The notes under the pieces are model-generated. The model had not been told where the DNA came from. It worked only from the letters and a program-made list of their open reading frames with translations, and ran no database searches. From assembly GCF_019448255.1 (NCBI RefSeq), contig NZ_CP080410.1, forward strand, positions 620,001 to 684,000: a DNA stretch of 64,000 nucleotides, given 5' to 3'. Source of the DNA: Qipengyuania flava (lineage in GTDB: Bacteria; Pseudomonadota; Alphaproteobacteria; Sphingomonadales; Sphingomonadaceae). The position numbers and the translations under genes were made by a program. The first letter of the stretch is position 1; every line of letters begins with the position of its first letter. Positions 53,630 through 63,488 of the stretch are shown in pieces.

Positions 53630-54001
53630 ATGGCCCGTTACTTCACCGATGAGCACGAGTGGATCGACGTCGAGGGTGACCTCGCCACTGTCGGCATCAC
53701 CGATTACGCGCAGGAACAGCTGGGCGATATCGTCTTCGTCGAGCTGCCCGACGTCGGCACCGTGATCGACAAGGGCAAGGACGCTGCTGTCGTCGAAAGC
53801 GTCAAGGCGGCAAGCGACGTCTACGCGCCGATCAGCGGCGAGATCATGGAAACCAACGACGCGCTGGAAGATGATCCGGCGCTCGTGAACACCTCGCCCG
53901 AAGAGAACGGCTGGTTCTTCAAGATGACCATTGGCGACAAGTCGCAGTTCGAAGGTCTGATGGACGCGGCCGCCTACAAGAGCTTCTGCGACGGGCTTTG
54001 A
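53630..54001 (+). CDS. gcvH: Glycine cleavage H protein
   Basis: A 123-residue carrier protein. YFTDEHEW opens the chain, and the lipoylated lysine is K59 in [32 protein letters not shown] closes the barrel. It shuttles the aminomethyl group between P and T proteins. An ATG at 53621 overlapping the gcvT stop would add three residues; ATG 53630 gives the usual family start and is preferred on homology, with the true start undecided. Confidence 0.94.
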   Translation: MARYFTDEHEWIDVEGDLATVGITDYAQEQLGDIVFVELPDVGTVIDKGKDAAVVESVKAASDVYAPISGEIMETNDALEDDPALVNTSPEENGWFFKMTIGDKSQFEGLMDAAAYKSFCDGL

Positions 54002-54039
54002 CCCGCTGACGCCCGCGCGGCGGGCAATAAGGGACTGAC

Positions 54040-55407
54040 ATGCGTTACCTACCCCTGACCGATACCGACCGTTCGGCGATGCTCGACGTGATCGGCGCTG
54101 CCGATATCGACTCGCTCTTCGTCGATGTGCCCGAAGAAGCGCGGCTCTCCGGCCCGATCGAGGGCCTGCCGATGCACGCATCCGAAATGGCGGTCGAAAA
54201 GCACATGCGGCGGCTCTCGAAGAAGAACCTTGCGGCAGCAGACGCGGCGTTCTTCCTTGGCGCAGGGGCCTACAAGCATCATGTTCCGGCCAGTGTCGAC
54301 CACATCATCCAGCGCGGCGAGTTCCTGACCGCCTACACGCCCTACCAGCCGGAAATCGCGCAGGGCACGCTGCAGATGCTGTTCGAATTCCAGACGCAAG
54401 TCGCGCGGCTCTATGGCTGCGCGGTGGCGAATGCGAGCATGTACGATGGCTCGACCGCCTGCTGGGAAGCGGTGGCGATGGCGAGCCGCGTCGCGCGCGG
54501 GAAGAAGCGCAAGGTCGTGCTCTCGGGCGCGCTGCACCCGCACTACGCCGAGGTCGTGAAGACTATGGCCAAGTTCACCGAGGACGAGATCGCCAGCGCT
54601 CCGCCCAGCCTGACTCCGGCGCCCGATGACGATGGCCTCATCGCCCGGATCGACGAGGACACGAGTTGCGTCGTCGTCCAGTATCCCGATATCCTCGGCC
54701 GCCTGCCCGACCTCGCCCGTATCGCGGACGCCGCGCATGAGAAGGGCGCGCTGCTGATCGCGGTGAACACCGAACCCGTGGCGCTGGGCGCGATCAAATC
54801 GCCGGGCGAACTGGGCGCGGATATCGTCGTCGGCGAAGGCCAGTCGATCGGCGTGGGCCTCAATTTCGGCGGGCCGTACCTGGGGCTCTTCGCCGTGCGC
54901 GATGAAAAGCACGTCCGCATGATGCCAGGCCGACTGTGCGGCGAAACCGTGGACGCGGAGGGCAAGCGCGGTTTCGTGCTGACGCTTTCCACCCGCGAGC
55001 AGCACATCCGCCGCGAGAAGGCGACCTCGAACATCTGCACCAATTCGGGCCTCTGCGCGCTTGCCTTCAGCGTCCACATGACGCTGCTCGGGGAAAAGGG
55101 CCTGCGCGCCCTCGCGACGGAGAACCACCGCCTGGCCTGCCTCGCTGCCGATCGCCTTGCAAAGGTGCCGGGCGTGAAGCTGCTGAACGAGGCCTTCTTC
55201 AACGAGTTTACCGTCCTGCTCGACGGCGATGCACGCCAGATCGTGCGCGACCTCACGAAGCAGAACGTGCTGGCCGGCGTCTCGCTCGGCCGCCTGTTCC
55301 CTGGCAACGAGGGGCTGTCGAACGGCCTGCTCGTCGCCGTGACCGAAACGACCACCGAGGAGGACATCGAAACCCTTGCCTCCGCGCTTGAGGAGGTGCT
55401 GGCATGA
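54040..55407 (+). CDS. gcvPA: Glycine dehydrogenase (decarboxylating) subunit 1
   Basis: A 455-residue subunit equal to the N-terminal half of the P protein. It has [73 protein letters not shown], and [24 protein letters not shown] in outline, all family hallmarks. It lacks the PLP lysine, which is on subunit 2. Together they decarboxylate glycine and load H protein. It overlaps gcvPB by 4 nt (ATGA). Confidence 0.95.
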   Translation: MRYLPLTDTDRSAMLDVIGAADIDSLFVDVPEEARLSGPIEGLPMHASEMAVEKHMRRLSKKNLAAADAAFFLGAGAYKHHVPASVDHIIQRGEFLTAYTPYQPEIAQGTLQMLFEFQTQVARLYGCAVANASMYDGSTACWEAVAMASRVARGKKRKVVLSGALHPHYAEVVKTMAKFTEDEIASAPPSLTPAPDDDGLIARIDEDTSCVVVQYPDILGRLPDLARIADAAHEKGALLIAVNTEPVALGAIKSPGELGADIVVGEGQSIGVGLNFGGPYLGLFAVRDEKHVRMMPGRLCGETVDAEGKRGFVLTLSTREQHIRREKATSNICTNSGLCALAFSVHMTLLGEKGLRALATENHRLACLAADRLAKVPGVKLLNEAFFNEFTVLLDGDARQIVRDLTKQNVLAGVSLGRLFPGNEGLSNGLLVAVTETTTEEDIETLASALEEVLA

Positions 55408-57080
55408 ACGCGCCCAACGCATCCGGCTGGAAGCCCGGCACGCCCGTCGAAGGCCACAACGCCATGCACGGTCCCGATACGGCGACCGGCAACCGCGCGC
55501 TCATGCTCGAAGAGCCGCTGATCTTCGAGATCGGTTCCACCGACACGACCGGCGTGGACTTCGAATTCGCAGGCAAGCTGGACCTTGCGGGCGTCGAACA
55601 GCCCACGCCGCCGACGCCGATGAGCGAGACTACGAGCCGCCTCGGCGCCTTCTCACGCACGGACGAGATCGGCCTTCCGGGCCTTACCGAACCGGAAACG
55701 GTGCGCCATTACACGCGCCTCAGCCGTCAGAATTATGCGATCGACCTCGGCCTCTTCCCGCTCGGCTCGTGCACCATGAAGCACAACCCGCGCCTCAACG
55801 AGAAGGTCGCGCGCATGCCCGGCTTTGCCGATGTGCACCCGCTGCAGCCGGTCGACACGGTGCGCGGCGCGCTGGAAGTCGTGAACGAACTCGCCTTCTG
55901 GCTGGTCAAGCTGACCGGCATGCACAGCGTCGCGATGAGCCCCAAGGCGGGCGCGCATGGCGAGTTGTGCGGCATCCTGTGCATCCGCGCCGCGCTCGAG
56001 GCGCGCGGCGATGCGCGCAAGGTCATCCTCGTCCCCGAAAGCGCGCATGGCACCAATCCGGCTACCGCGGCCTTCGCCGGCTACGAGATCGAGGACATTC
56101 CCGCCAATTCGGATGGCCGCGTCGATCTCGACGCGCTGAAGGCCCGCCTCGGCCCCGATGTTGCTGGCGTGATGATCACCAACCCCTCGACGCTCGGCCT
56201 GTTCGAGCGCGACCTGAAGGCGATATCCGACGCGGTCCACGAGGCCGGCGGCTTCGTCTATTGCGACGGCGCGAACTTTAACGCCATCGTCGGCAAGGTC
56301 CGCCCCGGCGACCTCGGTGTCGATGCGATGCACATCAACCTCCACAAGACCTTCTCCACCCCGCACGGTGGCGGCGGTCCGGGTTCCGGCCCCGTGGTCC
56401 TGTCCGAAGCGCTCGCGCCTTTCGGGCCGCTGCCCTACACGGCGCGGACCGAGGACGGGGTGGTCCACCTTGTCGAGGAAGAAGACGCGGTCAGCTTCGC
56501 CGAGGAACACTTCGGCGGACCGCTCCAGCACTTCGGGCGCATGACGGCGTTCCACGGCCAGATGGGCATGTTCACCCGCGCGCTCGCCTATATCCTCAGC
56601 CACGGCGCGGACGGCCTCAAGCAGGTCGCGGAAGACGCCGTGCTAAACGCCAACTACGTCCTGCGTAGCCTCGAGGACGTGCTCGATGCGCCCTTCGGCC
56701 ACAGCGGCCCGTGCATGCATGAAGCCCTGTTCAGCGATAAGGGTTTTGCAGAAGGGCTTTCGACGCTCGACCTTGCCAAGGGGCTGATCGACGAAGGCTA
56801 CCACCCGATGACCATGTACTTCCCGCTGGTGGTGCACGGCGCAATGCTGGTCGAACCGACCGAGACCGAGAGCAAGGCCGCGCTCGACCAGTTCATCACC
56901 GCTCTGCGCAGCGTGGCGGGACGGGCCAAGGCGGGCGATGAAAGCCTCAAGACCGCCCCGCATTACGCTCCGCGCCGCCGCCTCGACGAGACGCTTGCGG
57001 CGAGGAAGCCGGTGCTGGCGTGGAAGGAAGAGGATGTCCCTCCCGGCCAGCCGACCATGAGCGAACAGGGCGGCCGCTAA
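55404..57080 (+). CDS. gcvPB: Glycine dehydrogenase (decarboxylating) subunit 2
   Basis: A 558-residue PLP-bearing subunit, slightly longer than many GcvPB proteins owing to an N-terminal extension of about 40 residues and a proline-rich linker near residue 75. Motifs: [47 protein letters not shown], and [17 protein letters not shown] with the PLP lysine at K315. A C-terminal [18 protein letters not shown]-type region follows. Last gene of the riboswitch-led operon; the 106-bp gap after it probably carries the promoter of the cyclase operon, though no clear hexamers are seen. Confidence 0.95.
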   Translation: MNAPNASGWKPGTPVEGHNAMHGPDTATGNRALMLEEPLIFEIGSTDTTGVDFEFAGKLDLAGVEQPTPPTPMSETTSRLGAFSRTDEIGLPGLTEPETVRHYTRLSRQNYAIDLGLFPLGSCTMKHNPRLNEKVARMPGFADVHPLQPVDTVRGALEVVNELAFWLVKLTGMHSVAMSPKAGAHGELCGILCIRAALEARGDARKVILVPESAHGTNPATAAFAGYEIEDIPANSDGRVDLDALKARLGPDVAGVMITNPSTLGLFERDLKAISDAVHEAGGFVYCDGANFNAIVGKVRPGDLGVDAMHINLHKTFSTPHGGGGPGSGPVVLSEALAPFGPLPYTARTEDGVVHLVEEEDAVSFAEEHFGGPLQHFGRMTAFHGQMGMFTRALAYILSHGADGLKQVAEDAVLNANYVLRSLEDVLDAPFGHSGPCMHEALFSDKGFAEGLSTLDLAKGLIDEGYHPMTMYFPLVVHGAMLVEPTETESKAALDQFITALRSVAGRAKAGDESLKTAPHYAPRRRLDETLAARKPVLAWKEEDVPPGQPTMSEQGGR

Positions 57081-57186
57081 GGCGGGAGACGAGGTAAACG
57101 GGGTTGCGGCCAAGCGCCGCTGCTCTAGAACCGACGCATAAGACGACGAAAATCGGGTCGCTCGATACACCGCGGAGGGGGCGGGA

Positions 57187-59283
57187 TTGGGCGAAGGCAA
57201 GGACGACACTCTGCTGATTCGCGGCTGGCGCAATGTGCGCGAGGCCGGGCCGCGTCGTCTTGCGCTCACTGCAGTCCTCATCGTGATCGCGGTCCTCATC
57301 GCGCGCTTCAGTTGGGATATCCCCGCCGAATTCGTGCCGGAAGACATCCGGACCGAGGGCGCCGAACACGTCGATTTGAAAACGCCGGGCACGGGCGATG
57401 CCGAGCGGGCGCTCTACGATCTGCGCAGCTCGCTGCTGGCCGAGCGGATCGAGCAGGACGATCGCATCACCATGGTCGTCTATGATGACCAGACGCTGAT
57501 CGCCGCACGCAAGCGCTCCCCGCTCGACCGGGGCATGCTTGCCGAGGCCCTGCGCGTGATCGACCAGATGGAGCCCAAGGCTATCGGGATCGATATCCTG
57601 TTCGACCAGCCGCAGGACGAGGATGCCGAGCTGATCGAGACACTGCGCGCGATGGAGACGCCTGTTTCGGTTGGCTACGCCAATTTCGCGACGAACGAGA
57701 ACGACATCGTCTACGACCAACAGGTCTATCTCGAAGAGTTCCTCGCCCAGCTCGAAGGCAGCAACGCGCGGCCTGCCAGTATCCGGCTCGATAACACGCA
57801 CGGCGTGACGCGGCGCTGGCCGAGCATCGAGCCCGGCCTGCCGCCGGTTCTCGGCCGAGCGATGCTGGCCGACGCAGGCGAAGAGGAAAAGACCTTTCCC
57901 GGCTATGAGGGCACGCTGCGCTATCGGCACCCCGCCTTCGAAGGCGAGCCGATGTACGTCACCCTTCAGATCGACAATTTCCTCGACGCGGACCTGATGG
58001 CGATCCCCGAGGTGCGCGCCATGCTGCAAGAGCAGATCGAAGGGCGCTATGTCCTCATCGGTGGCGACATCATCGACTACGACCGCGTCCAGACGACCTT
58101 CTCATCGGTGATCGGCGAGAACCCGCCGGGGCTGCGCGTCCATGCCGACATGATCGCGCAGATGCTCGACGAAGACCGGCGGGGCCGGGTAGCTGACCCG
58201 ACCCTGTGGGTCATGGCAATGCTCGTGGTCGTGACGGCAGTCCTTACGGGTCTGCTGGAATGGGGCAGCTGGCGCATCTACGTCCTGCTCGTCGCGCAAT
58301 TCGCCACCTTCATCGGCGTGCCCTTCGTGATGGAATGGCAAGGCGTGGATACGCTCGGCGTGCCGGCTGCCGGATGGCTGTTGGGGTGGATTATCGCCTT
58401 TTCCGCTGTCGTTTCCGCGGCCAGGGCCAGCGGCGCGGTGCAGCGCAATTTCGCGCAAGGCGCGCTGGGCAAATACCTGCCCCGGGAAATGGCCGAGGAA
58501 ATTCTCGAGCACCCGCAGCTGCTCTCGCTCCACGGTGAGAAGAAGGAACTCTACGTCCTTTTCTCCGATCTCGAGGGTTTCACCAAGATGAGCCACGCGA
58601 TCCCGCCGGAGATGGTCGCCAAGCTGCTCAACCGGTATCTCGACATGCTTTCCGACGTCGTGCTCGAGCATGGCGGCGTGATCGACAAATTCGTCGGCGA
58701 TGCCGTGGTGGCTTTCTGGGGCGCTCCGATCGCGCGGCCGGATGATGGCGAACGCGCTGCCAGTTGCGGGTACGCCTTGTGGCAGGCAGGCGAAGCGTTC
58801 CGCGAAGAGGTCGCGGCGATGGATCCGAACCTGCCCAAGATCGGCAAAACGCGCGTCGGGCTGCATTTCGGTGAAGCGGTGGTCGGCAATTTCGGCGGCG
58901 ACAACCGCATCCAGTACACCGCGCTTGGAGACAGCATGAACACCGCAGCCCGGCTTGAGGCGGCAAACAAGGCGCTCGATTCCAGTGTGATGGCGAGCCG
59001 CGAGTTTGCCGATCGTTCGGGGCTAGACTGGTGGCGGCCGATGGGCTGCGTCATACTGCGCGGACGGGCAAAACCAGTCGAGCTGATGGAGCCGGCACCC
59101 GATTTCCCCAAGGAGGATCGGGATCTGCTGGCGCGAGCATACAAGCTTGCGGCGGTTGGCAATGCTACCGCTGTGGACATCGTGCGCGACGTGATCAGCC
59201 GCCATCCGGCTGACAAGGCGCTGGAAAATCTGCTATATCGGATTCAGAATTCGGGTGATGGAGGGGCCTATGTCCTCGGTTAA
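57187..59283 (+). CDS. CHASE2-domain adenylate/guanylate cyclase
   Basis: A 698-residue membrane enzyme. One N-terminal helix (~residues 19-37) is followed by a periplasmic CHASE2 sensor (~60-320, with MVVYDDQTL, PKAIGIDILFDQP, GRYVLIGGDIIDYDRV), then three helices (~340-420) and a cytoplasmic class III cyclase domain. Its metal-binding aspartates are D461 in LFSDLEGFTK and D505 in FVGDAVVAFWGAP, and the base/transition-state region is QYTALGDSMNTAARLE. It starts at TTG 57187 behind GGAGG. It heads an operon of secreted and heme proteins, suggesting that cAMP or cGMP output is tied to conditions in the envelope. ATP or GTP preference cannot be settled by eye. Confidence 0.92.
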   Translation: MGEGKDDTLLIRGWRNVREAGPRRLALTAVLIVIAVLIARFSWDIPAEFVPEDIRTEGAEHVDLKTPGTGDAERALYDLRSSLLAERIEQDDRITMVVYDDQTLIAARKRSPLDRGMLAEALRVIDQMEPKAIGIDILFDQPQDEDAELIETLRAMETPVSVGYANFATNENDIVYDQQVYLEEFLAQLEGSNARPASIRLDNTHGVTRRWPSIEPGLPPVLGRAMLADAGEEEKTFPGYEGTLRYRHPAFEGEPMYVTLQIDNFLDADLMAIPEVRAMLQEQIEGRYVLIGGDIIDYDRVQTTFSSVIGENPPGLRVHADMIAQMLDEDRRGRVADPTLWVMAMLVVVTAVLTGLLEWGSWRIYVLLVAQFATFIGVPFVMEWQGVDTLGVPAAGWLLGWIIAFSAVVSAARASGAVQRNFAQGALGKYLPREMAEEILEHPQLLSLHGEKKELYVLFSDLEGFTKMSHAIPPEMVAKLLNRYLDMLSDVVLEHGGVIDKFVGDAVVAFWGAPIARPDDGERAASCGYALWQAGEAFREEVAAMDPNLPKIGKTRVGLHFGEAVVGNFGGDNRIQYTALGDSMNTAARLEAANKALDSSVMASREFADRSGLDWWRPMGCVILRGRAKPVELMEPAPDFPKEDRDLLARAYKLAAVGNATAVDIVRDVISRHPADKALENLLYRIQNSGDGGAYVLG

Positions 59284-59998
59284 GACGGTTGTTAAGGGCG
59301 CGGCGATGGCGATCGCGGCATTCGGATTCATGGGGAGCGCGCCCGTCCTTGCGGGCGTGGTGGTCAAGTCCAGCGGACCTTCCGCGGCTGATTTCCCTGT
59401 CGGCAAGAAGCTCAACGATGCCTCGAGCATCACGCTCAGGGAAGGGGACAGCGTAACCGTCCTTACGGACAGCGGGACGCGGGTGATCCGCGGGGCGGGG
59501 ACCCACCGGGTCGGAGCGCGCGGCGCCAGCAAACGGACCGCCTTTGCGATGCTGACACGCCAAGGATCGGGCGCACGGGTGCGCACCGGGGCGGTCCGCG
59601 GTGCAGGACCGACTGCGGCGAGCAATCCGAACCTGTGGAACGTCGATGTCACCGCGCAAGACAGCAAGATGTGCCTGCCGGGCGGCGAGACGGTGACCTT
59701 CTGGCGGGCGGACACCGAGGGCGAGGAAACCTGGGTGCTCGGCTCGGCCACGTCCGATTTCCATGTCCATGTGACCTTCGACGAAGGCGATGCGACCGCA
59801 TCGCTTGGCGCCGACGAGCTGCCGCTTACGCCAAGCAGCGCCTACGATCTGTCCGGCCCTGACGGCGGCGGCAAGCGCCGGGTCGAGTTCGTGACCTTGT
59901 CGCCCGTGCCGAACAACGCCGAGGATCTGGCCGTTGCGCTGGCGGAACAGGGATGCGGGGGACAGCTGGACCTGATGAGCGAAAAGCTCGCGAGCTGA
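59270..59998 (+). CDS. Small secreted protein with FecR-like stretch, unknown function
   Basis: A 242-residue protein with a signal peptide (residues 1-28, ending SAPVLA). After it comes SGPSAADFPVGKKLNDASSITLREGDSVTVLTDSGTRVIRG in outline, a short beta region like the FecR-type domain that follows leader peptides in surface or periplasmic proteins. The C-terminal half (PNLWNVDVTAQDSKMCLPGG onward) has no family I recognise. ATG 59270 has GGAG 6 nt upstream and lies 14 bp inside the cyclase gene, so the two are coupled. It may be a partner or signal carrier for the CHASE2 sensor; this is inference. Confidence 0.75.
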   Translation: MSSVKTVVKGAAMAIAAFGFMGSAPVLAGVVVKSSGPSAADFPVGKKLNDASSITLREGDSVTVLTDSGTRVIRGAGTHRVGARGASKRTAFAMLTRQGSGARVRTGAVRGAGPTAASNPNLWNVDVTAQDSKMCLPGGETVTFWRADTEGEETWVLGSATSDFHVHVTFDEGDATASLGADELPLTPSSAYDLSGPDGGGKRRVEFVTLSPVPNNAEDLAVALAEQGCGGQLDLMSEKLAS

Positions 59999-60084
59999 CA
60001 GAATACCGGTGGCCCCGCGGTAACGGGGCATTGGGGTCATGATCCGGGAAATAGCCTGAGACGTGGCCGATTGGGGGAGGACAT

Positions 60085-61488
60085 ATGGGAAGCAGCCAGC
60101 GTGACTGGCACGCACGCAAGGGCGGGTTAACCCGCCTGCTTGCCCTTGCGGTCGCCTTCGTGATCGGCGCGTCTGCCATGAGCGAAACCGGCAGCTCATC
60201 AGCCAAGGCTCAAGGCGCGGGCGCGCGCTTCGAAGGAGTTGCGACCTGCGCCGGTTCGACCTGCCACGGGCGCTCGGAAGGCAATGGGGCGGTCGTGCGC
60301 CAGGACGAAATCGCCACCTGGCAGGAACCCTCTTCGGCAAGCGGCGCGCACAGCCGCGCCTACTCGGTCCTTTCCAGCCGGCGCGGCCAGCAGATTGCGC
60401 GCTCGCTGGGGCTCGGCGCGGCCACCTCGGCGCCGGCTTGCCTCGGATGCCATGCGACCTACGTGCCCCAATCACGGCGCGGGGCGCGGTTCCACACCAG
60501 CGACGGCGTTGGCTGCGAAAGCTGTCATGGCGCCGCCGAAGGCTGGCTGCAGGTCCATTACGAAAAATCGGCCAGCCACGCGTCCAACCTGCGCGCCGGG
60601 CTGACCCCGCTGGAGAACCCGCAAGTACGCGCCAACATCTGCCTCGACTGCCATTACGGCAGCACGAAGACCGGACAGTTCGTGACGCATTCGATGATGG
60701 CGGCGGGCCATCCGCGCATTTCCTTTGAGCTCGACCTCTTCTCCTCGCTCCAGCAGCATCACGACGAAGACGCCGACTACGCCCGCCGCAAGCGCCGCAC
60801 CGACAGCGTGCGCCTGTGGGCCGTCGGCCAGGCCGAAGCCGTGGCCCGCGCGACCGATCTTTTTGCCCGGCCTCGCTTCGGCATGCAGGGGATGTTCCCC
60901 GAATTCTATTTCTACGACTGCCACAGCTGCCACCGCGCGATCACTGACGGCCCTAACCGCAGGCTGACCTTCGAGACCAATCCGGGGCGGCCCATTCCCT
61001 TCGGCAACCCGCCCTTCAACGACGAGAATATCATCATGCTCTCGGCTGTCAGCCGAGCGCTGGCCCCGGGCGCAGGAGAGGACTTCAACGCGGCAAGCGT
61101 CGCCTTCCACCGCGCAATGGGCCGCGATCGGGCCAGCGCCCAGCAAGCGGCACAAGCCCTGCGCGCGCGGGCCCGGGCGCTGTCATCCGCGCTGGCCGCG
61201 CGCAGCTTCGGGAGCGCGGATGCTTATGCGGTGATTGCAACGATCGCTTCCAAGGCCACGGCCCCGCGCTTCACCGACTACGCCGGATCGGTCCAGGCCG
61301 TGATGGCGGTCGACACGCTGCTGAACGCGCTGGTTCGCGATGGCCGCGTAACGGTAGGGGCGGCGGCCGGGATCCGCAGTGATATCAACCGCGCCTATGC
61401 CGCCGTTGCTGCGCCCGAAACCTACCGGCCGGCTGCCTTCCGCAGCGCGCTCGGCACGGCAACTTCCGCCATCGGGGCGCTGCGCTGA
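60085..61488 (+). CDS. Secreted multiheme c-type cytochrome
   Basis: A 467-residue exported protein with an N-terminal hydrophobic segment (~residues 15-32, signal or anchor). Heme motifs: CX4CH in CAGSTCH (~residues 55-61), then CXXCH as CLGCH, CESCH, CLDCH and CHSCH, so up to five hemes in the first two thirds. The order resembles the cytochrome c554/c-prime multiheme fold, with extra His residues (HSRAYS, HPRISFE) available as second axial ligands. The last ~150 residues are helical with no heme motif. GGAGG lies 5 nt before ATG 60085. It would carry electrons in the periplasm; the redox partner is unknown. Confidence 0.88.
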   Translation: MGSSQRDWHARKGGLTRLLALAVAFVIGASAMSETGSSSAKAQGAGARFEGVATCAGSTCHGRSEGNGAVVRQDEIATWQEPSSASGAHSRAYSVLSSRRGQQIARSLGLGAATSAPACLGCHATYVPQSRRGARFHTSDGVGCESCHGAAEGWLQVHYEKSASHASNLRAGLTPLENPQVRANICLDCHYGSTKTGQFVTHSMMAAGHPRISFELDLFSSLQQHHDEDADYARRKRRTDSVRLWAVGQAEAVARATDLFARPRFGMQGMFPEFYFYDCHSCHRAITDGPNRRLTFETNPGRPIPFGNPPFNDENIIMLSAVSRALAPGAGEDFNAASVAFHRAMGRDRASAQQAAQALRARARALSSALAARSFGSADAYAVIATIASKATAPRFTDYAGSVQAVMAVDTLLNALVRDGRVTVGAAAGIRSDINRAYAAVAAPETYRPAAFRSALGTATSAIGALR

Positions 61489-63488
61489 CTCGCCGCCGCG
61501 CCTCGGCCTGCCTTGCCGGCGCGCTGGCGCTGGCGCTGGTGTCGTGCGGTGGCGGAGGGGGATCCTCTAGCGGCGGTTCCGGCGGCGGTACGGGCAGCAG
61601 CGGAGGCGGAAGCTCGGGCGGCGGCACGCCCCCGCCCAGCACCGGCGGCCGCCTGTTCGCCGATCCGGCCCAGCGCTCGCTCTCGGTCGGCGATGTCCAG
61701 CAGATCATCGCGCAGGCCGTGGGGGAGGCGCAGGGGCGCGGCCTGTCGGGCACGATCGCGGTCGTGGACCGGGTGGGCAATGTGCTCGGCGTCTTCGTAA
61801 TGACCGGCTCACCTGCGACGACGCGGATTAGCCGCCGGACCATCGACGGAATTGCGCCATCGGGCAGCGAGGTTGGCCTGCAAGGTGTCGAGGTGCCCAC
61901 CGTTGCGGCGGCGATCGCCAAGGCCATCACCGGGGCCTATCTGTCGAGCAGCGGCAACGCTTTCTCCACGCGAACCGCCAGCCAGATCGTTCAGGAACAC
62001 TTCCCGCCAGCCGCCTCGACCGTGGGCCTGGAAAGCGGCCCGCTGTTCGGTGTCCAGTTCAGCCAGCTGCCCTGCTCGGACCTGTCGGCGCGGATGAGCG
62101 ACGGGATGATCGGACCGCAACGCTCGCCGCTTGGCCTTTCGGCCGATCCCGGAGGCTTCCCGCTCTACAAGGACGGGGTGGTCGTCGGCGGCATCGGTGT
62201 TGCAGGCGACGGCGTCTACGGTTTCCACCCGGACACGATCAACCGCGACCGGGACGACGAGGAATACGCCGCCCTTGCGGGTACGCAGAATTTCACCCCG
62301 CCGCGCTGGATCGAAGCCGACCGGATACCGGTGGACGGCACCAGCCTGCGGTATCGCGACGCCGCCGCCAGCGAGCTCGGGCCTCTTCAGACCAGTTTCG
62401 GAGCCGTGAACGGCCCCGCCGGCGGTCTCGTTTCGGTGTTCGGCTACACCAACGGGGCCATCCGCGCGGGCGTGGCTTACGGAACGAATGCCTCGGGTAT
62501 CCGGCGCAGCACATCGAGCGAGTTCGCAAATCCGGATGCCTATGTGCTGGTCAACGGGGCAGGGGCACCGCGCTTCCCGATCCGCGGGGGCACGGATGGC
62601 GCCAGCATCAGCGCTCCGCTGAGCGCCGCGGAAGTGCGCGCCGTGCTGGAAGAGGCCTTCACCGTACTCAGCCGCGCGCGGGCCCAGATCCGCCGCCCCC
62701 TGGACAGCCGGATGCAGGCGACGATCAGCCTCGTCGATACGCACGGCGCGGTGCTCGGCATCGTGCGGTCGCCCGATGGCCCGATCTTCGGGACGGACGT
62801 CTCGCTCCAGAAGGCGCGCACAGCCGCGTTCTTCTCCAATTCGGTGGCGGCCGGGGACATGCAGGCTGCGGGGCCCACCATCGCCCGCTACGTAACCCGG
62901 GTGCGCGATTTCCTCGGCGATGGGAGCGCCCTGACCGGTACCTTCGCCTTCGCCGACCGGTCGGGTGGCAACCTGTCGCGGCCCTATTTCCCTGATGGCG
63001 AGGTCGGCACCATCGCGGGACCCTTGTCGGTGGAACGGCCGGGCCAGTTCAGCCCCTTCATGACCGGGCTGCAGACCGACCTCATCATCCCGAACCTCTT
63101 CCAGCACCTCGGCTTCGTGATCTCGGGCGGGGGCAGCGCCGACACGCCGCGCGGCTGCACGCAACTGCCCGATGCACCCGGCGGCGGGAAGCGTGTGGGC
63201 AACGGCATCCAGATTTTCCCGGGCTCTGTCCCGATCTACCGCGGCAATGAGCTTGTCGGCGGGATCGGGGTGTCGGGCGACGGGATCGACCAGGACGACA
63301 TGGTCAGCTTCCTCGGTCTTCACAACGCGGGCCAGCGCGTTGGCGGGATCGGCAACGCGCGCGTCGAAATCCGCGCAGACCGGATCGTGGTCAACGTGAA
63401 CGGGCGCGATGTGCGCCTGCGCTACGTGAATTGCCCCTTCGCGCCGTTCCTCGACGATCCGGCGCAGAACGTCTGCGAGGGGCTGTGA
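61485..63488 (+). CDS. Lipoprotein with two HbpS/GlcG-like (heme-binding) domains
   Basis: A protein of about 667 residues. The only start giving a membrane-targeting signal is CTG 61485, overlapping the cytochrome stop as CTGA; it yields TRRRASACLAGALALALVSC, with basic n-region, hydrophobic core and LVSC lipobox. The next usual start, GTG 61539, would cut away this signal just before the Cys. A Gly/Ser-rich linker follows, then two domains of the HbpS/GlcG (DUF336) type, each with a 'helix, then TIxxVDxxGxVLG' unit: IAVVDRVGNVLG and ISLVDTHGAVLG. HbpS members bind heme or iron extracellularly. Heme storage or delivery to the neighbouring cytochrome is inference. Confidence 0.8.
   Translation: MTRRRASACLAGALALALVSCGGGGGSSSGGSGGGTGSSGGGSSGGGTPPPSTGGRLFADPAQRSLSVGDVQQIIAQAVGEAQGRGLSGTIAVVDRVGNVLGVFVMTGSPATTRISRRTIDGIAPSGSEVGLQGVEVPTVAAAIAKAITGAYLSSSGNAFSTRTASQIVQEHFPPAASTVGLESGPLFGVQFSQLPCSDLSARMSDGMIGPQRSPLGLSADPGGFPLYKDGVVVGGIGVAGDGVYGFHPDTINRDRDDEEYAALAGTQNFTPPRWIEADRIPVDGTSLRYRDAAASELGPLQTSFGAVNGPAGGLVSVFGYTNGAIRAGVAYGTNASGIRRSTSSEFANPDAYVLVNGAGAPRFPIRGGTDGASISAPLSAAEVRAVLEEAFTVLSRARAQIRRPLDSRMQATISLVDTHGAVLGIVRSPDGPIFGTDVSLQKARTAAFFSNSVAAGDMQAAGPTIARYVTRVRDFLGDGSALTGTFAFADRSGGNLSRPYFPDGEVGTIAGPLSVERPGQFSPFMTGLQTDLIIPNLFQHLGFVISGGGSADTPRGCTQLPDAPGGGKRVGNGIQIFPGSVPIYRGNELVGGIGVSGDGIDQDDMVSFLGLHNAGQRVGGIGNARVEIRADRIVVNVNGRDVRLRYVNCPFAPFLDDPAQNVCEGL

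Noticed and set aside
54049-55422. A 457-codon minus-strand frame across gcvPA
   Set aside because: gcvPA motifs on the plus strand are unmistakable; the antisense frame has no recognisable domain.
60012-60029. GCCCCG/CGGGGC hairpin before the cytochrome gene as a terminator
   Set aside because: Only six base pairs and no T-run; more likely a leader structure or chance.
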